A DNA stretch of 56,857 nt from Bacteroidota bacterium (GTDB lineage: Bacteria > Bacteroidota > Bacteroidia > Cytophagales > Cyclobacteriaceae), in the NCBI GenBank assembly GCA_027593175.1, contig JAQCJI010000008.1, positions 1 to 56,857 of the forward strand, in the 5' to 3' direction. This document shows, piece by piece, positions 32,491 through 41,048 of this stretch. Each line of letters opens with the position of its first letter. Position 1 is the first letter of the stretch. The notes under the pieces are model-generated. The model worked only from the letters and a program-made list of their open reading frames with translations, did no database searches and was not told the origin of the DNA. The position numbers were made by a program, and so were the translations under genes.

Positions 32491-34017
32491 TTAATTTGAT
32501 TTTTTGTTGATTATCCCTTCCAAAAACTTCCGCACATCTTTTGCCAAGGCATCAAAATCTTCCTGGCGGTTGTACATCATGTGCCCCGCCTCGTAGTAAG
32601 TCATGGCCACGCGGTCTTGCGGGAAATTATGACGTGCAAAAGTAAACTCCGCATCAAAGAATGGTGTGATCAGATCGTAGTACCCATTGGCTACCATCAC
32701 TTGCATCTGGGTATTTCGGTGCATGACCTCGCTTAGCGCCCGAGCAGTGCTTACATAGCTTGGCTCGTAGTAGGCCCCATCCGATACCGGCTTCCAGTTC
32801 CAACTTCCGCCCATTCCATTGGCAGAAGTGAGGTAGGGGCGATCCAAACTGACCTTCAGGTCGCGCATCAAGTAATCGTTGAAAACTGCGGTATAGGCTG
32901 ATCCGGTCATGTAGCTTGCTGGATCTCCTAGAACAGGCCCTCCTGCGGATTTGTCGGTTTCTCGAGCCAAATACCGTCCATCCAAGGTGCCAATGGCCTT
33001 TCCTTCGGTTCGGAGCAATTCTTTCTTAAACCGATCCATCAAAAGCTGGTTGTCGGAACGTAGGATGTAATTTTTGTCCAAGCCAGTAAAATAGGCCAGT
33101 TTGGTAGCAATGGTCTCTTTTTGGGTCTCACTTTGCTTTTCTCCCAAAAACAAGGCCCTTAAGTAGTCCCCATAGGCAAAGTCTCGGGCTTCTTGGGTAA
33201 AGGCCTTCAAGGTTTTCCCTTGGCCCGCCTTGCCGTGGTACCAGGCCGTGGCCGCTTGGGAAGGGAGATAGGTGAAAAAAGAAGTGAGGTTGTCCGCCCA
33301 ACTGGACGAACCAGCATAGTCTAAAGCTTGAGAAATCAAGACCAGCCCATTTAACGCCATACTTTGTCCGCCCTCTTCCAAGACCTCCGATACCTTTGCA
33401 GCGCGGGTGGTGCCAAAGCTTTCTCCAGCAATAAATTTGGGTGCTTGCCACCTGCCATGCTGCGTTACCCAGATGCGGATAAATTGCGCAATCGAGGAAG
33501 CATCTTCGTTGAGTCCCCAGAAATCAGCCGTTTTCCCCTCCCCTTCTACCTGACTAAATCCAGTTCCAATTGGGTCAATAAACACGAGATCTGTCAAGTC
33601 AATCAGTGCTTGTTTGTTTTCCTCAAATCGGTAAGGGGCAGCACCATCGTCTTGGCTAGCTTCTGAGTCAGTTTTCACCACCTTGGGACCAAAAAAACCA
33701 ACATGAAGCCAAATACTTGCCGATCCAGGGCCTCCGTTGAAGATAAATAGCACGGGTCTTTTGGGAGGATCTAACACCCCTTCTCGGAGGTAGGCGGTGG
33801 ACCAGAGCGCACCGGTCACATCACCTTTTCTATTTCTTAGGAAAGTCTCTCCAACAACGGCTTTATAGTTAATTTTCTGCCCATTGAAGGTGCCCGAATG
33901 CATGGATTCGAATTTTTTAGGTTCCCGAGGCACCCACTTAGATTCGGTGCTACTCTCTTGTGTGAAGCCAGAAAAAGCAATAAAAAATGTGAGGAAAAGG
34001 AGAGAGATCTGTTTCAT
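32491..34017 (-). CDS. Secreted S10-family serine carboxypeptidase
   Basis: The 508-residue product has a signal peptide (ending FSGFTQ) and the peptidase S10 signatures: FNGGPGSASIW as oxyanion region, the nucleophile Ser200 in AGESFGTT, the Asp in ANGYYDLITP and the His in EAGHMMY near the C-terminus. S10 enzymes remove C-terminal residues from peptides at acid pH. The ATG at 34017 starts the signal peptide; the long upstream in-frame stretch has no signal and is rejected. It is probably periplasmic or secreted. Confidence 0.92.
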   Translation of the reverse strand: MKQISLLFLTFFIAFSGFTQESSTESKWVPREPKKFESMHSGTFNGQKINYKAVVGETFLRNRKGDVTGALWSTAYLREGVLDPPKRPVLFIFNGGPGSASIWLHVGFFGPKVVKTDSEASQDDGAAPYRFEENKQALIDLTDLVFIDPIGTGFSQVEGEGKTADFWGLNEDASSIAQFIRIWVTQHGRWQAPKFIAGESFGTTRAAKVSEVLEEGGQSMALNGLVLISQALDYAGSSSWADNLTSFFTYLPSQAATAWYHGKAGQGKTLKAFTQEARDFAYGDYLRALFLGEKQSETQKETIATKLAYFTGLDKNYILRSDNQLLMDRFKKELLRTEGKAIGTLDGRYLARETDKSAGGPVLGDPASYMTGSAYTAVFNDYLMRDLKVSLDRPYLTSANGMGGSWNWKPVSDGAYYEPSYVSTARALSEVMHRNTQMQVMVANGYYDLITPFFDAEFTFARHNFPQDRVAMTYYEAGHMMYNRQEDFDALAKDVRKFLEGIINKKSN

Positions 34018-34174
34018 GATTTGATGGAATGGAATCAGAAATATAGTAGAAATACGGTGGAAATACTCTTGAAATAGGACAGAAATAAACTGAGTGCCCC
34101 GGTGAAAAAATGGTCCAGAATACATCTTAAATGTAGTTCATGCAGAAAAGCTTGAGTCGCATACTAGTATTTTT

Positions 34175-34226
34175 CTTTGCGGCTCTGTGAGACTGGTATT
34201 CATGCAAAGACGCAGAGGTACGAAGG
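34175..34226. repeat. Degenerate GCAAAGACGC-type inverted repeat
   Basis: CTTTGCGGCTCTGTGA on the left is answered by GCAAAGACGCAGAGG on the right, with a short spacer. It is the same word family as 608-752 and 42992-43043 and lies between the S10 peptidase and TonB receptor genes (34018-34356), where no gene is visible. Confidence 0.55.
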
Positions 34227-34356
34227 GAGGTATAATCCAAAAAAATACGATGAGAATTCAATAGAAAAAAGCTGAACAAGTTCGGAGATATAGGCTGGAG
34301 CGGGTATTTCAACCTATTTCACCGAGCCTGCTCGGTTTATTTTTACCCATTTCCAT

Positions 34357-36588
34357 TTAATACCTCAATCCCAACTTAATCCCTCCATACCCATTGCGGG
34401 TAGGAGCAGGCTGGTAAAATCTCCCAGCAAAGGCATTCAAGTCGTTGCCCAAGGAATACTGCTCATCCAAGAGGTTGTCCAGCCCTGCAAAAATCTCGAG
34501 GTTCCAGTTGCCGAGCTGCTTGACCCAGCCTAATCTCAGGTTAACTAGGGAATAGGCGTCTTGGTAGATGGTATTCGCATCGTTGAGGGGGATTTCCTCT
34601 GTAAACTGATGCGTAAAATTAAGGTAAAGGCCAGCAGTAGTTCTCACATCCATACGGCTCACTATATTGTGTGCAGGAACACCAGTCAAGGAATTTCCCG
34701 AGAAATCTTGTCCACGCTTCTGGTAATTGTCAAAGGTGAAAAACTGCCCCGTGTAGGCGGTGCCAAACAAGAGATCCCGTACAAATCCCTTAGAATTTCG
34801 AAGGACTGCATAATCAATGCTGGCCTCAATTCCTTTCTGATCCGTAGCACCAGCATTCTGAAAGAGCACAACTCCGTTGGCGTTTGCATAGGTGGTGATG
34901 GTCTCCTGAAGCTTGAAGTAATAGGCGATCACTTCCATTGTGAACCCCTCCTTGCCCAAGCGGTACCCCATCTCGTAATTTATTCCCTTCTCTGCTTCCA
35001 GGTCAAGGTTCACACTTCCTTCATTGGTGCGTACCTCATCGATGGTGGGCGGAGAAAAGCCCGAACTGATGGATCCATATACGGTCATGCTTGGGTTGAG
35101 CTCGAAATTGAGCGCCACTCTCGGCACGAGGATAGGCGCAAAGGTGCGGGTTTGTAGTCCTGTTTTTCTCCTTCCAGCATCCACCTGTCGGTCGATCTCG
35201 AAGCCAGAAAAGTTTTCACTCAGCCCCAAGGTGAAAAGTAGTTTTGAGTTTAGCTGCAGCTCCGCTTGTTGAAATAGGAAGCCTTGGGATGCGGTTAACT
35301 GGTCTGCAAATCGTACCGTATCTGCTTTCCCCGCTCGGTTCCCAAAATTCTGAGCTTGGGTTTGACTCTGCTGCCATTCCCCACCTGCAAGCAAGCGCAA
35401 GGATTTACCGCCCAGCTGGGTGTCGTACTTGATCTTAGTCCGGGTTCCGTAGCCAAAGCCCAACTCTTTTTTGTAGTCCAGAATAAAGGGGTTCTCAAAG
35501 GCATTGGTATTCAGGTAAACGGTCGTGGTGCTGCTCAGCTGTTCCGAATAACGGTAGCTGTGTCCCAAGGAGAGGAGGAATGCTTGCTGGTCGATGGAGC
35601 TGTTTTGACCTACCGAACCAGGCCTAGCCTGCTTGGGATTACTTGCCCGCTGCTCAGCCGTTAGGGCTCCAGGGATTTGGTACTGCAGGTCCGATATCAA
35701 TAGCTGGGTTCGAAGCTCCTGCTTTTCAGAAACGGGAAAGTAGCCACTCAATTGGATCACCTGACGCTTGGCGCCTGAGTGATCTCGATAGCCATCCGAT
35801 TCTTGACGTACATAGGAAGCCTCAATTCCACCGTCTCCAAGTTGTTGGGAAATACCCAACCGGTAGCGAGAAAGCCCAAAATCTCCCAGTAAGTAGTCCA
35901 TGGAAAGTCGATTTTCATCGACTTGGGCTTGGCTAAATAGGGAAATGGCGCCTCCGTTTCCTGCACCAAAGACGCTTCCAGAAGGACCCTTGATCACTTC
36001 AGCGGTACGGATATTACTCAAGTCAAGCAGGTTGAGGGCGGTAGTACCTTCTGGAGCCGTGAAGGGAACCTCATTCCAGTACACCTTTACATTACGAACA
36101 CCAAAAGGAGAACGCAAGGAACTACCGCGGATGGAGATGCGGTAACTCGCAGGAGCCCGTTCCTCGATTCGGATGCCCGCTTTCTGATTAAACGCTGGGA
36201 CTGGGGAACTCTCATTGAAGCGCATCAAATCTTGCTCCGTCAATCTTGATACACTAGCCGCCTGCCGTAGGATAGGACGCTCCGAGTCAAATGCCCTGAC
36301 CGTGACCCCCAAGAGGTTAACCACGCTTGGAACTAGCTGCACTGAAAATTCTCCTGCAGGAAAAACTTTTTCCATCCGCTCATACCCTTCCAAGAGGAAG
36401 ATGAGACGCAGATTTTCTCCTACAAAGCTAAGTTGACCTGCTGCATTACTTTTTTGAAGCAGCGTTCCAGCGCTTACACGAACATTTTCTAAGGGAAGTC
36501 CAGTGAGCTGATCGCTAACTTTCAGTTGAATCTGGGCTTGCAAGCCCATACTTAAAAGAAAAAAGAAAAAGGAAAGCCGTGTTTTCAT
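34357..36588 (-). CDS. TonB-dependent outer-membrane receptor
   Basis: The 743-residue product has a signal peptide (ending GLQAQ), an N-terminal carboxypeptidase-regulatory-like domain (about residues 22-100: LKVSDQLTGLPLENVRV), a plug domain (about 115-225 with GIRIEERAPASYRISIRGSS) and a beta-barrel ending in IKLGLRY with the terminal aromatic residue required for barrel insertion. These proteins import siderophores, vitamins, sugars or metal complexes using the TonB system. The substrate is not indicated. No SusD partner is adjacent, so it is not a polysaccharide utilisation pair. The ATG at 36588 begins the signal peptide. Confidence 0.93.
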   Translation of the reverse strand: MKTRLSFFFFLLSMGLQAQIQLKVSDQLTGLPLENVRVSAGTLLQKSNAAGQLSFVGENLRLIFLLEGYERMEKVFPAGEFSVQLVPSVVNLLGVTVRAFDSERPILRQAASVSRLTEQDLMRFNESSPVPAFNQKAGIRIEERAPASYRISIRGSSLRSPFGVRNVKVYWNEVPFTAPEGTTALNLLDLSNIRTAEVIKGPSGSVFGAGNGGAISLFSQAQVDENRLSMDYLLGDFGLSRYRLGISQQLGDGGIEASYVRQESDGYRDHSGAKRQVIQLSGYFPVSEKQELRTQLLISDLQYQIPGALTAEQRASNPKQARPGSVGQNSSIDQQAFLLSLGHSYRYSEQLSSTTTVYLNTNAFENPFILDYKKELGFGYGTRTKIKYDTQLGGKSLRLLAGGEWQQSQTQAQNFGNRAGKADTVRFADQLTASQGFLFQQAELQLNSKLLFTLGLSENFSGFEIDRQVDAGRRKTGLQTRTFAPILVPRVALNFELNPSMTVYGSISSGFSPPTIDEVRTNEGSVNLDLEAEKGINYEMGYRLGKEGFTMEVIAYYFKLQETITTYANANGVVLFQNAGATDQKGIEASIDYAVLRNSKGFVRDLLFGTAYTGQFFTFDNYQKRGQDFSGNSLTGVPAHNIVSRMDVRTTAGLYLNFTHQFTEEIPLNDANTIYQDAYSLVNLRLGWVKQLGNWNLEIFAGLDNLLDEQYSLGNDLNAFAGRFYQPAPTRNGYGGIKLGLRY

Positions 36589-36718
36589 ACTGCGAACATA
36601 GGGGAAAATATACATCTATAAGTAGGAATTGGGAGCAAAGGTTTGCTTTTGGGAAGATCGATTGCATTTTGTTTTCAGATACGACTTATTATAGCTAGGT
36701 TTTCGAAAAAATAAGACC

Positions 36719-36853
36719 ATGAGATCGTTCTTGTTTCTATTTTTTCGGTCTATGGCAATGCTGCTACCTTCGGGGAACTGGGTACAATTACCCAATAAGT
36801 TTAAACCTCCTAGAATTCAGGTAGCATTTCTTGAAAAAAAATCGCAATTTTAA
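36719..36853 (+). CDS. Possible 44-residue peptide, low support
   Basis: ATG 36719 to TAA 36851-36853. The start MRSFLFLFFRSMAMLLPSG is hydrophobic, like a signal or membrane segment, then the sequence becomes basic. It lies in the 303-base gap between the TonB receptor and the Tat-lipoprotein gene. There is a near-promoter TAGGTTTT upstream. It could be chance, and I recognise no family. Confidence 0.22.
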   Translation: MRSFLFLFFRSMAMLLPSGNWVQLPNKFKPPRIQVAFLEKKSQF

Positions 36854-36891
36854 TCTCTCAAAACCGAACACCCAAATTTTAACCTGTTTCT

Positions 36892-37467
36892 ATGAACAGA
36901 CGTCATGCGTTACGGCATATCGCCCTGATTTCTGGAGGGCTAGCACTGATCCCCTCCTGCGATTTTAGCAAGGAAGACATCCTTGCCGCCTACGAGAACC
37001 TCAAAATCACTGCCACTCAAAAAGCCCTACTAGCAGCCATTTCTGACAGCATTATTCCTGCGGGAGAGATCAAAGGCGCCTTGGACCTAGAGGTACCTGA
37101 TTTTATCCTCGTGATGGTCAACGATTGCTTTACCAAAGAAAATCAAGAGAAGTTCACTGCCGGATTACAGGCATTTCCTGATTACGCAGAGAAAACTGCC
37201 GGAAAGAAATTTACGGACTTAAGCACCAAAGAAAAGGAAACCCTATTGCTTCAAGGAGTTACACTTACGGGAGATGAAAACACCTCCGATGGGAAGTTGC
37301 TCACCCAAATAGGCTATTTCCTAAGCAGCATCAAGCGCTTTACCATCCAAGGCTACATGGCCTCCGAATACATTCAAACCGAAATCATTCCCTACTCCCT
37401 AAACCCCGGAGAATACAATGGGGCAGTCCTGATTTCAGACCTTCAAAAACCACGAGTAAATGGCTAA
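36892..37467 (+). CDS. Gluconate 2-dehydrogenase subunit 3-like Tat lipoprotein
   Basis: The 191-residue product begins with a twin-arginine type signal (NRRHALRH followed by a hydrophobic core) and a lipobox LIPSC, so it should be exported folded and lipidated at Cys23. The mature part resembles the small subunit 3 of gluconate 2-dehydrogenase, with the ISDSIIPAGEIKGALDL segment typical of the family. Its end overlaps the start of the GMC enzyme by 8 bases. The GMC subunit has no signal of its own and is likely carried across the membrane as a complex with this subunit. Confidence 0.88.
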   Translation: MNRRHALRHIALISGGLALIPSCDFSKEDILAAYENLKITATQKALLAAISDSIIPAGEIKGALDLEVPDFILVMVNDCFTKENQEKFTAGLQAFPDYAEKTAGKKFTDLSTKEKETLLLQGVTLTGDENTSDGKLLTQIGYFLSSIKRFTIQGYMASEYIQTEIIPYSLNPGEYNGAVLISDLQKPRVNG

Positions 37468-39172
37468 TCTTAACTTGCGCAGTACACAGGAGCGTACCTA
37501 TCAGGCCATTGTGGTCGGCTCTGGCATCAGTGGCGCCTGGGCAGCAAAAGAACTCTGTGACCTTGGGATAAAAACCCTGATGATTGAACGAGGTCCAGAC
37601 GTGACCCACCTCAAGGACTACCCGACTACCAACATGCTTCCACACGAGTTTCCCCATCGGGGACAGCTCACCGAGAAGATCAAAGAGGAGAATCCCGTCA
37701 TCAGCAAGTGCTATGCATTCCGAGAAGATGCCATGCACTTTTTTGTCAAGGACGTTGAACATCCCTATGTACAAGAAAAGCCATTTGACTGGATTCGGGG
37801 ATACCAAGTGGGAGGAAAGTCACTAATGTGGGCGAGACAGGTTCAGCGCTGGTCCGACTTTGATTTTGAGGGACCTGCTCGAGATGGATTTGCAGTAGAC
37901 TGGCCGATTCGTTATAAGGACATCGAAAAATGGTACAGCCATGTCGAAAAATTTGCTGGCGTATCTGGATTCAAGGATGGCATCGCCCACCTACCCGATG
38001 GAGAATTTCTTCCCGGCTACGATCTCAATGTGGTTGAGAAGTACTTTGCCGAGACGATGAAGAAGCACTATGGAGGAGAACGGCACGTGATTTCGGCACG
38101 ATGTGCCCATATTCATGGGAATGCAGATGCCTTTGCTGCACAAGGCCGAGGATCTTGCCAAAACCGCAACCTATGCCAGCGCGGCTGTCCTTTTGGAGGC
38201 TACTTCAGCTCCAACTCGTCCACCATCCCTTGGGCTTTGAAGACCGGCAACCTCACCATCCGTCCTGATGCGGTGGTGCAGTCTGTGATTTATGACGAGC
38301 AAAAAGGGAAGGCTACAGGCGTGCGGATCATCGATCGTTTGACTAAGGAAGTCGAAGAATTTTACGCAGACTTGCTCTTTATCAATGCAGCTGCTTTGAA
38401 TACCAATGCCATCCTACTCAACTCTACCTCCACCCGCTTCCCGAATGGATTGGGCAATGACAGTGGGGTATTGGGCAAGTATGTGGCCTTCCACAACTAC
38501 CGCGCTCGCGTGTCGGGAGAGTACGAGGGTCATTCTGAGTACACTACCTCAGGAGGTAGACCTACCAGTGGGTATTTCCCACGATTCCGAAATGTGTACA
38601 AGCAGGAAACCGACTTTCTACGGGGCTATGCAGCAGGCTTCTCCGCTGGCCGTGGGGTAAGACCAGATACGAGTGGCATCGGAATGGAACTGAAAAACAA
38701 CCTGCTCAATCCAGGGCAATATGGACCTTGGCATGTAGGATCGCACATGATGGGCGAGACGCTGCCGAAGGAAAGCAATTACGTGGCGCTAGATGCCCGC
38801 CTGAAGGACGAGTGGGGCATTCCTCAACTCAAGGTGAGCATGGACTACGACGACAACGACGAGAAGATGGTGAAAGACTACCTCGAGCAGATGACGGAGA
38901 TGTTTACCAAGGCGGGCTTCACCAACATCCAAACTTCCGATAGCAAGCAGGCGCCGGGCTTGGATATCCACGAGATGGGCGGGGTGCGTATGGGTAAAGA
39001 TCCCAAGACCTCGATGTTGAATGCCAACCATCAGTTGCACGCCGTGCCTAACGTGTACGTGACCGACGGATCATCCATGACCTCGACCTCTACCCAAAAC
39101 CCTTCGCTCACCTACATGGCCTTTGCCGCTCGTGCTGCACATCATGCGGTAGCGGAGAGTAAAAAGAAGTAA
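37460..39172 (+). CDS. GMC-family FAD oxidoreductase
   Basis: The 570-residue product has an ADP-binding motif AIVVGSGISGAWAAKEL near the start, an active-site region DIHEMGGVRMGKDP, and a C-terminal VYVTDGSSMTSTSTQNPSLT, all as in glucose-methanol-choline oxidoreductases with a dehydrogenase subunit. It probably oxidises a sugar or polyol in the periplasm. There is no signal peptide, consistent with export in complex with the Tat subunit encoded 8 bases in overlap upstream. No cytochrome subunit is visible in the window. A strong terminator follows. Confidence 0.92.
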   Translation: MANLNLRSTQERTYQAIVVGSGISGAWAAKELCDLGIKTLMIERGPDVTHLKDYPTTNMLPHEFPHRGQLTEKIKEENPVISKCYAFREDAMHFFVKDVEHPYVQEKPFDWIRGYQVGGKSLMWARQVQRWSDFDFEGPARDGFAVDWPIRYKDIEKWYSHVEKFAGVSGFKDGIAHLPDGEFLPGYDLNVVEKYFAETMKKHYGGERHVISARCAHIHGNADAFAAQGRGSCQNRNLCQRGCPFGGYFSSNSSTIPWALKTGNLTIRPDAVVQSVIYDEQKGKATGVRIIDRLTKEVEEFYADLLFINAAALNTNAILLNSTSTRFPNGLGNDSGVLGKYVAFHNYRARVSGEYEGHSEYTTSGGRPTSGYFPRFRNVYKQETDFLRGYAAGFSAGRGVRPDTSGIGMELKNNLLNPGQYGPWHVGSHMMGETLPKESNYVALDARLKDEWGIPQLKVSMDYDDNDEKMVKDYLEQMTEMFTKAGFTNIQTSDSKQAPGLDIHEMGGVRMGKDPKTSMLNANHQLHAVPNVYVTDGSSMTSTSTQNPSLTYMAFAARAAHHAVAESKKK

Positions 39173-39188
39173 GGAGGAGTGCTAACTT

Positions 39189-39224
39189 AAAAAAACCCGA
39201 ATCAGTCCTGATTCGGGTTTTTTT
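39189..39224 (+). terminator. Rho-independent terminator after the GMC gene
   Basis: Stem AAAAACCCGAATCAG/CTGATTCGGGTTTTT followed by a T run, 16 bases after the stop codon at 39172; also serves the convergent dehydratase gene. Confidence 0.9.
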
Positions 39225-39245
39225 GTGCCGATTAGTTGCTGGGGA

Positions 39246-40190
39246 TTAAAATGGCAATTTCCCCAAATCCACATTTCCTCCGGAGAGGATGATGCCGACT
39301 TTTTTTCCGGCAAAGCGCTCCTTATTGACCAGTAATGCTGCTAGGGGAACTGCGCAAGAGGGCTCGATGATGATTTTCATGCGCTCATAAACCAGGCGCA
39401 TTGCTTCGATGATTTGCGGATCTGTAGCGAGTAAGATATCCCGTACATGGGCTTGGATTATCGCAAAGTTGATTGTACCCAAAGAGGTCAATAGTCCATC
39501 GGAAATGGTGTTTGGGCCTGTTTGCGGGATAAGGTAACCTGCATGAAAGGAGCGGTAGGCATCGTCTGCCCCTGTAGGTTCCCCGGCGATAACTTCAATC
39601 TGGGGATTCAAGTAATGTGCTGTCAGGGCCGTGCCACCGAGCAGTCCTCCTCCACCGACGGGGGCCATTAGGATATCCAGATCCGATTGGTCTTCTAAGA
39701 ATTCGAGCGCGCAAGTAGCCTGCCCCTCGATCACGTCCAGGAAGTCGTAGGGAGGAATGAAGGTGGCCCCGGTACGGGCAACTACCGCCTCCAAGGTGCT
39801 TTCTCGGGCTTTGAGATTGGGTTCGCATTCGATGATTTCTCCTCCATAGCCTTTGACCGCCTTCTTCTTGATTTCGGGGGCATTGGAAGGCATGACGATG
39901 TAGGAGGGGATTCCTGCTACCGTGGCGGCTCGGGCAAGGGCAGCGGCATGATTGCCCGAACTGTGCGTTGCCACACCTTTCTCGCGTTCGCTGGGGGTAA
40001 GTTTCATGACCGCATTGGCAGCCCCTCGCGCCTTAAATGCGCCGACCTTCTGAAAGTTTTCGCACTTAAAAAATAGTTGACATCCAGCGATCTGATCGAT
40101 AGCAGTAGAGGTCATCACCGGAGTGCGGTGGATAAAAGGCTGGATCCGGGCATGCGCCGCTCGGATATCGGAGAGGGTAGGAAAATTCAT
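39246..40190 (-). CDS. PLP-dependent threonine/serine dehydratase or serine racemase
   Basis: The 314-residue product has the PLP lysine in VGAFKARGAANAV, the SGNHAAALA substrate loop, and a Gly-rich GGGGLLGG phosphate-binding loop, as in biosynthetic threonine deaminase-like and serine racemase enzymes. Its length fits the single-domain enzymes that lack the ACT regulatory domain, which suggests a catabolic dehydratase or racemase; the exact reaction is unclear. The ATG at 40190 (MNFPTLSDI) is the natural start, not an upstream in-frame start that would translate the neighbouring repeat. Confidence 0.9.
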   Translation of the reverse strand: MNFPTLSDIRAAHARIQPFIHRTPVMTSTAIDQIAGCQLFFKCENFQKVGAFKARGAANAVMKLTPSEREKGVATHSSGNHAAALARAATVAGIPSYIVMPSNAPEIKKKAVKGYGGEIIECEPNLKARESTLEAVVARTGATFIPPYDFLDVIEGQATCALEFLEDQSDLDILMAPVGGGGLLGGTALTAHYLNPQIEVIAGEPTGADDAYRSFHAGYLIPQTGPNTISDGLLTSLGTINFAIIQAHVRDILLATDPQIIEAMRLVYERMKIIIEPSCAVPLAALLVNKERFAGKKVGIILSGGNVDLGKLPF

Positions 40191-40207
40191 GAGGTAAAGA
40201 TAAATAT

Positions 40208-40331
40208 TTGTACGAGGTACTGGGTAAAATGTACTAAGTACCAAGTACAAGGTACAAAGTAGGGATTCGCATTTGAACTGGAATTCTGGTATTGAAGAAT
40301 CTTGGTACATGGTACTTAGTACTTCGTACAA
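40208..40331. repeat. AAGTAC-type element with terminal inverted repeats
   Basis: The 124-bp interval between the dehydratase and the deformylase-like gene is bounded by TTGTACGAGGTACT (40208-40221) and AGTACTTCGTACAA (40318-40331), which are reverse complements except for one base. Inside, the left arm repeats AAGTACCAAGTACAAGGTAC-like words and the right arm repeats their complements. The whole could fold to a long hairpin. There is no gene inside. This is the cleanest copy of a family of repeats in this window. Confidence 0.75.
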
Positions 40332-40335
40332 TCTT

Positions 40336-40821
40336 TCAGTTCTTCCACTTAAACGATTTTTCATCTACCGCTCGCATGGTGCAGAGGACCCCGTCCAGGT
40401 GGTCGTACTCGTGTTGGATGAGTTCGGAGATCGCTCCTTCTACCTGCCAAACCTGAGGTTGCCAATTCGCATCGAGGTAGTGGAGGCTGAGAGACTGGTG
40501 GCGCTTGACCCGCACCAGTAGGTTGGGAAAGCTCATGCAGTCGTCCCAGAGTTCAAATTTCTCTTCGCTCAATCCTTTCAGCTCTGGATTGATTACCACA
40601 TAGGGGCGGTCGAGCTGTAGGTAGAACATGCGTTTCATGATGCCGAGCTGAGGGGCAGCAATGCCTCGGCCAAAACCATATATCCGGCGTACATCTCCCA
40701 TGGCCTCGTGAAGCTGCTGAATCCAGCTAGGGACTTTTACTAGTTCTTCCCGAAGCACAGGTGTACATTCTTCATAAAGTCTAGAATCCCCTAATTTGAG
40801 GATGTCGTGGATGGTTTTCAT
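40336..40821 (-). CDS. Peptide deformylase-like protein with variant motif 2
   Basis: The 161-residue product has the deformylase layout: GRGIAAPQLG (motif 1, residues 51-60), motif 2 region WDDCMSFPN with Cys95, and HEYDH (137-141) that binds the metal with Cys95. The second motif is normally EGCLS; here it reads DDCMS, so Glu-Gly is replaced by Asp-Asp. The metal ligands are all present, so it may be active, but the change sets it in a divergent subgroup of deformylases. The substrate could still be formyl-Met peptides. A second canonical gene may exist elsewhere in the genome. Confidence 0.85.
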   Translation of the reverse strand: MKTIHDILKLGDSRLYEECTPVLREELVKVPSWIQQLHEAMGDVRRIYGFGRGIAAPQLGIMKRMFYLQLDRPYVVINPELKGLSEEKFELWDDCMSFPNLLVRVKRHQSLSLHYLDANWQPQVWQVEGAISELIQHEYDHLDGVLCTMRAVDEKSFKWKN

Positions 40822-40969
40822 GGTTGGAAAGGTAGAAAAATTGAGAAAGGAAATAAAATTGAAGTAAGATTTACGAAATACGATAATGAAATAAATATCG
40901 CAGGTTGATTTTTGAATGAGGAAGTGGAAGAAATTGGATCGGACAGGAATTTTTCTTCGGAGGGTCTTG

Positions 40970-41010
40970 GTACTTTATACCTGGTACAACCTTCGAAACG
41001 TCTAGCGACT
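40970..41010. repeat. Partial AAGTAC-type repeat upstream of the ABC-F gene
   Basis: CTTGGTACTTTATACCTGGTACAA resembles the right arm of the 40208-40331 element. It lies in the 227-base gap before the ABC-F gene and may be a decayed copy. Confidence 0.4.
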
Positions 41011-41036
41011 TGTTACTGTTTCTACCTGTTTTCCCG

Positions 41037-41044
41037 TACTTTTG
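41037..41044 (+). promoter_or_regulatory. TAnnTTTG promoter element before the ABC-F gene
   Basis: TACTTTTG matches the -7 consensus and ends 4 bases before the ATG at 41049, where the transcription start should fall. A TTG at 41010-41012 could be the upstream -33 element, though the spacing of 24 bases is long. Confidence 0.6.
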
Positions 41045-41048
41045 CGCC

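Noticed and set aside
34127-34312. 61-residue minus-strand frame
   Set aside because: It reads through the degenerate GCAAAG repeat (LRTSASLHE is a translated repeat) and has no gene features.
34357-36588. TonB receptor as part of a polysaccharide utilisation locus
   Set aside because: No SusD-like or glycoside hydrolase gene is adjacent.
40191-40364. N-terminal extension of the dehydratase frame up to 40364
   Set aside because: It translates the AAGTAC repeat (words like LSTFYPVPRT) and the family start fits the ATG at 40190.
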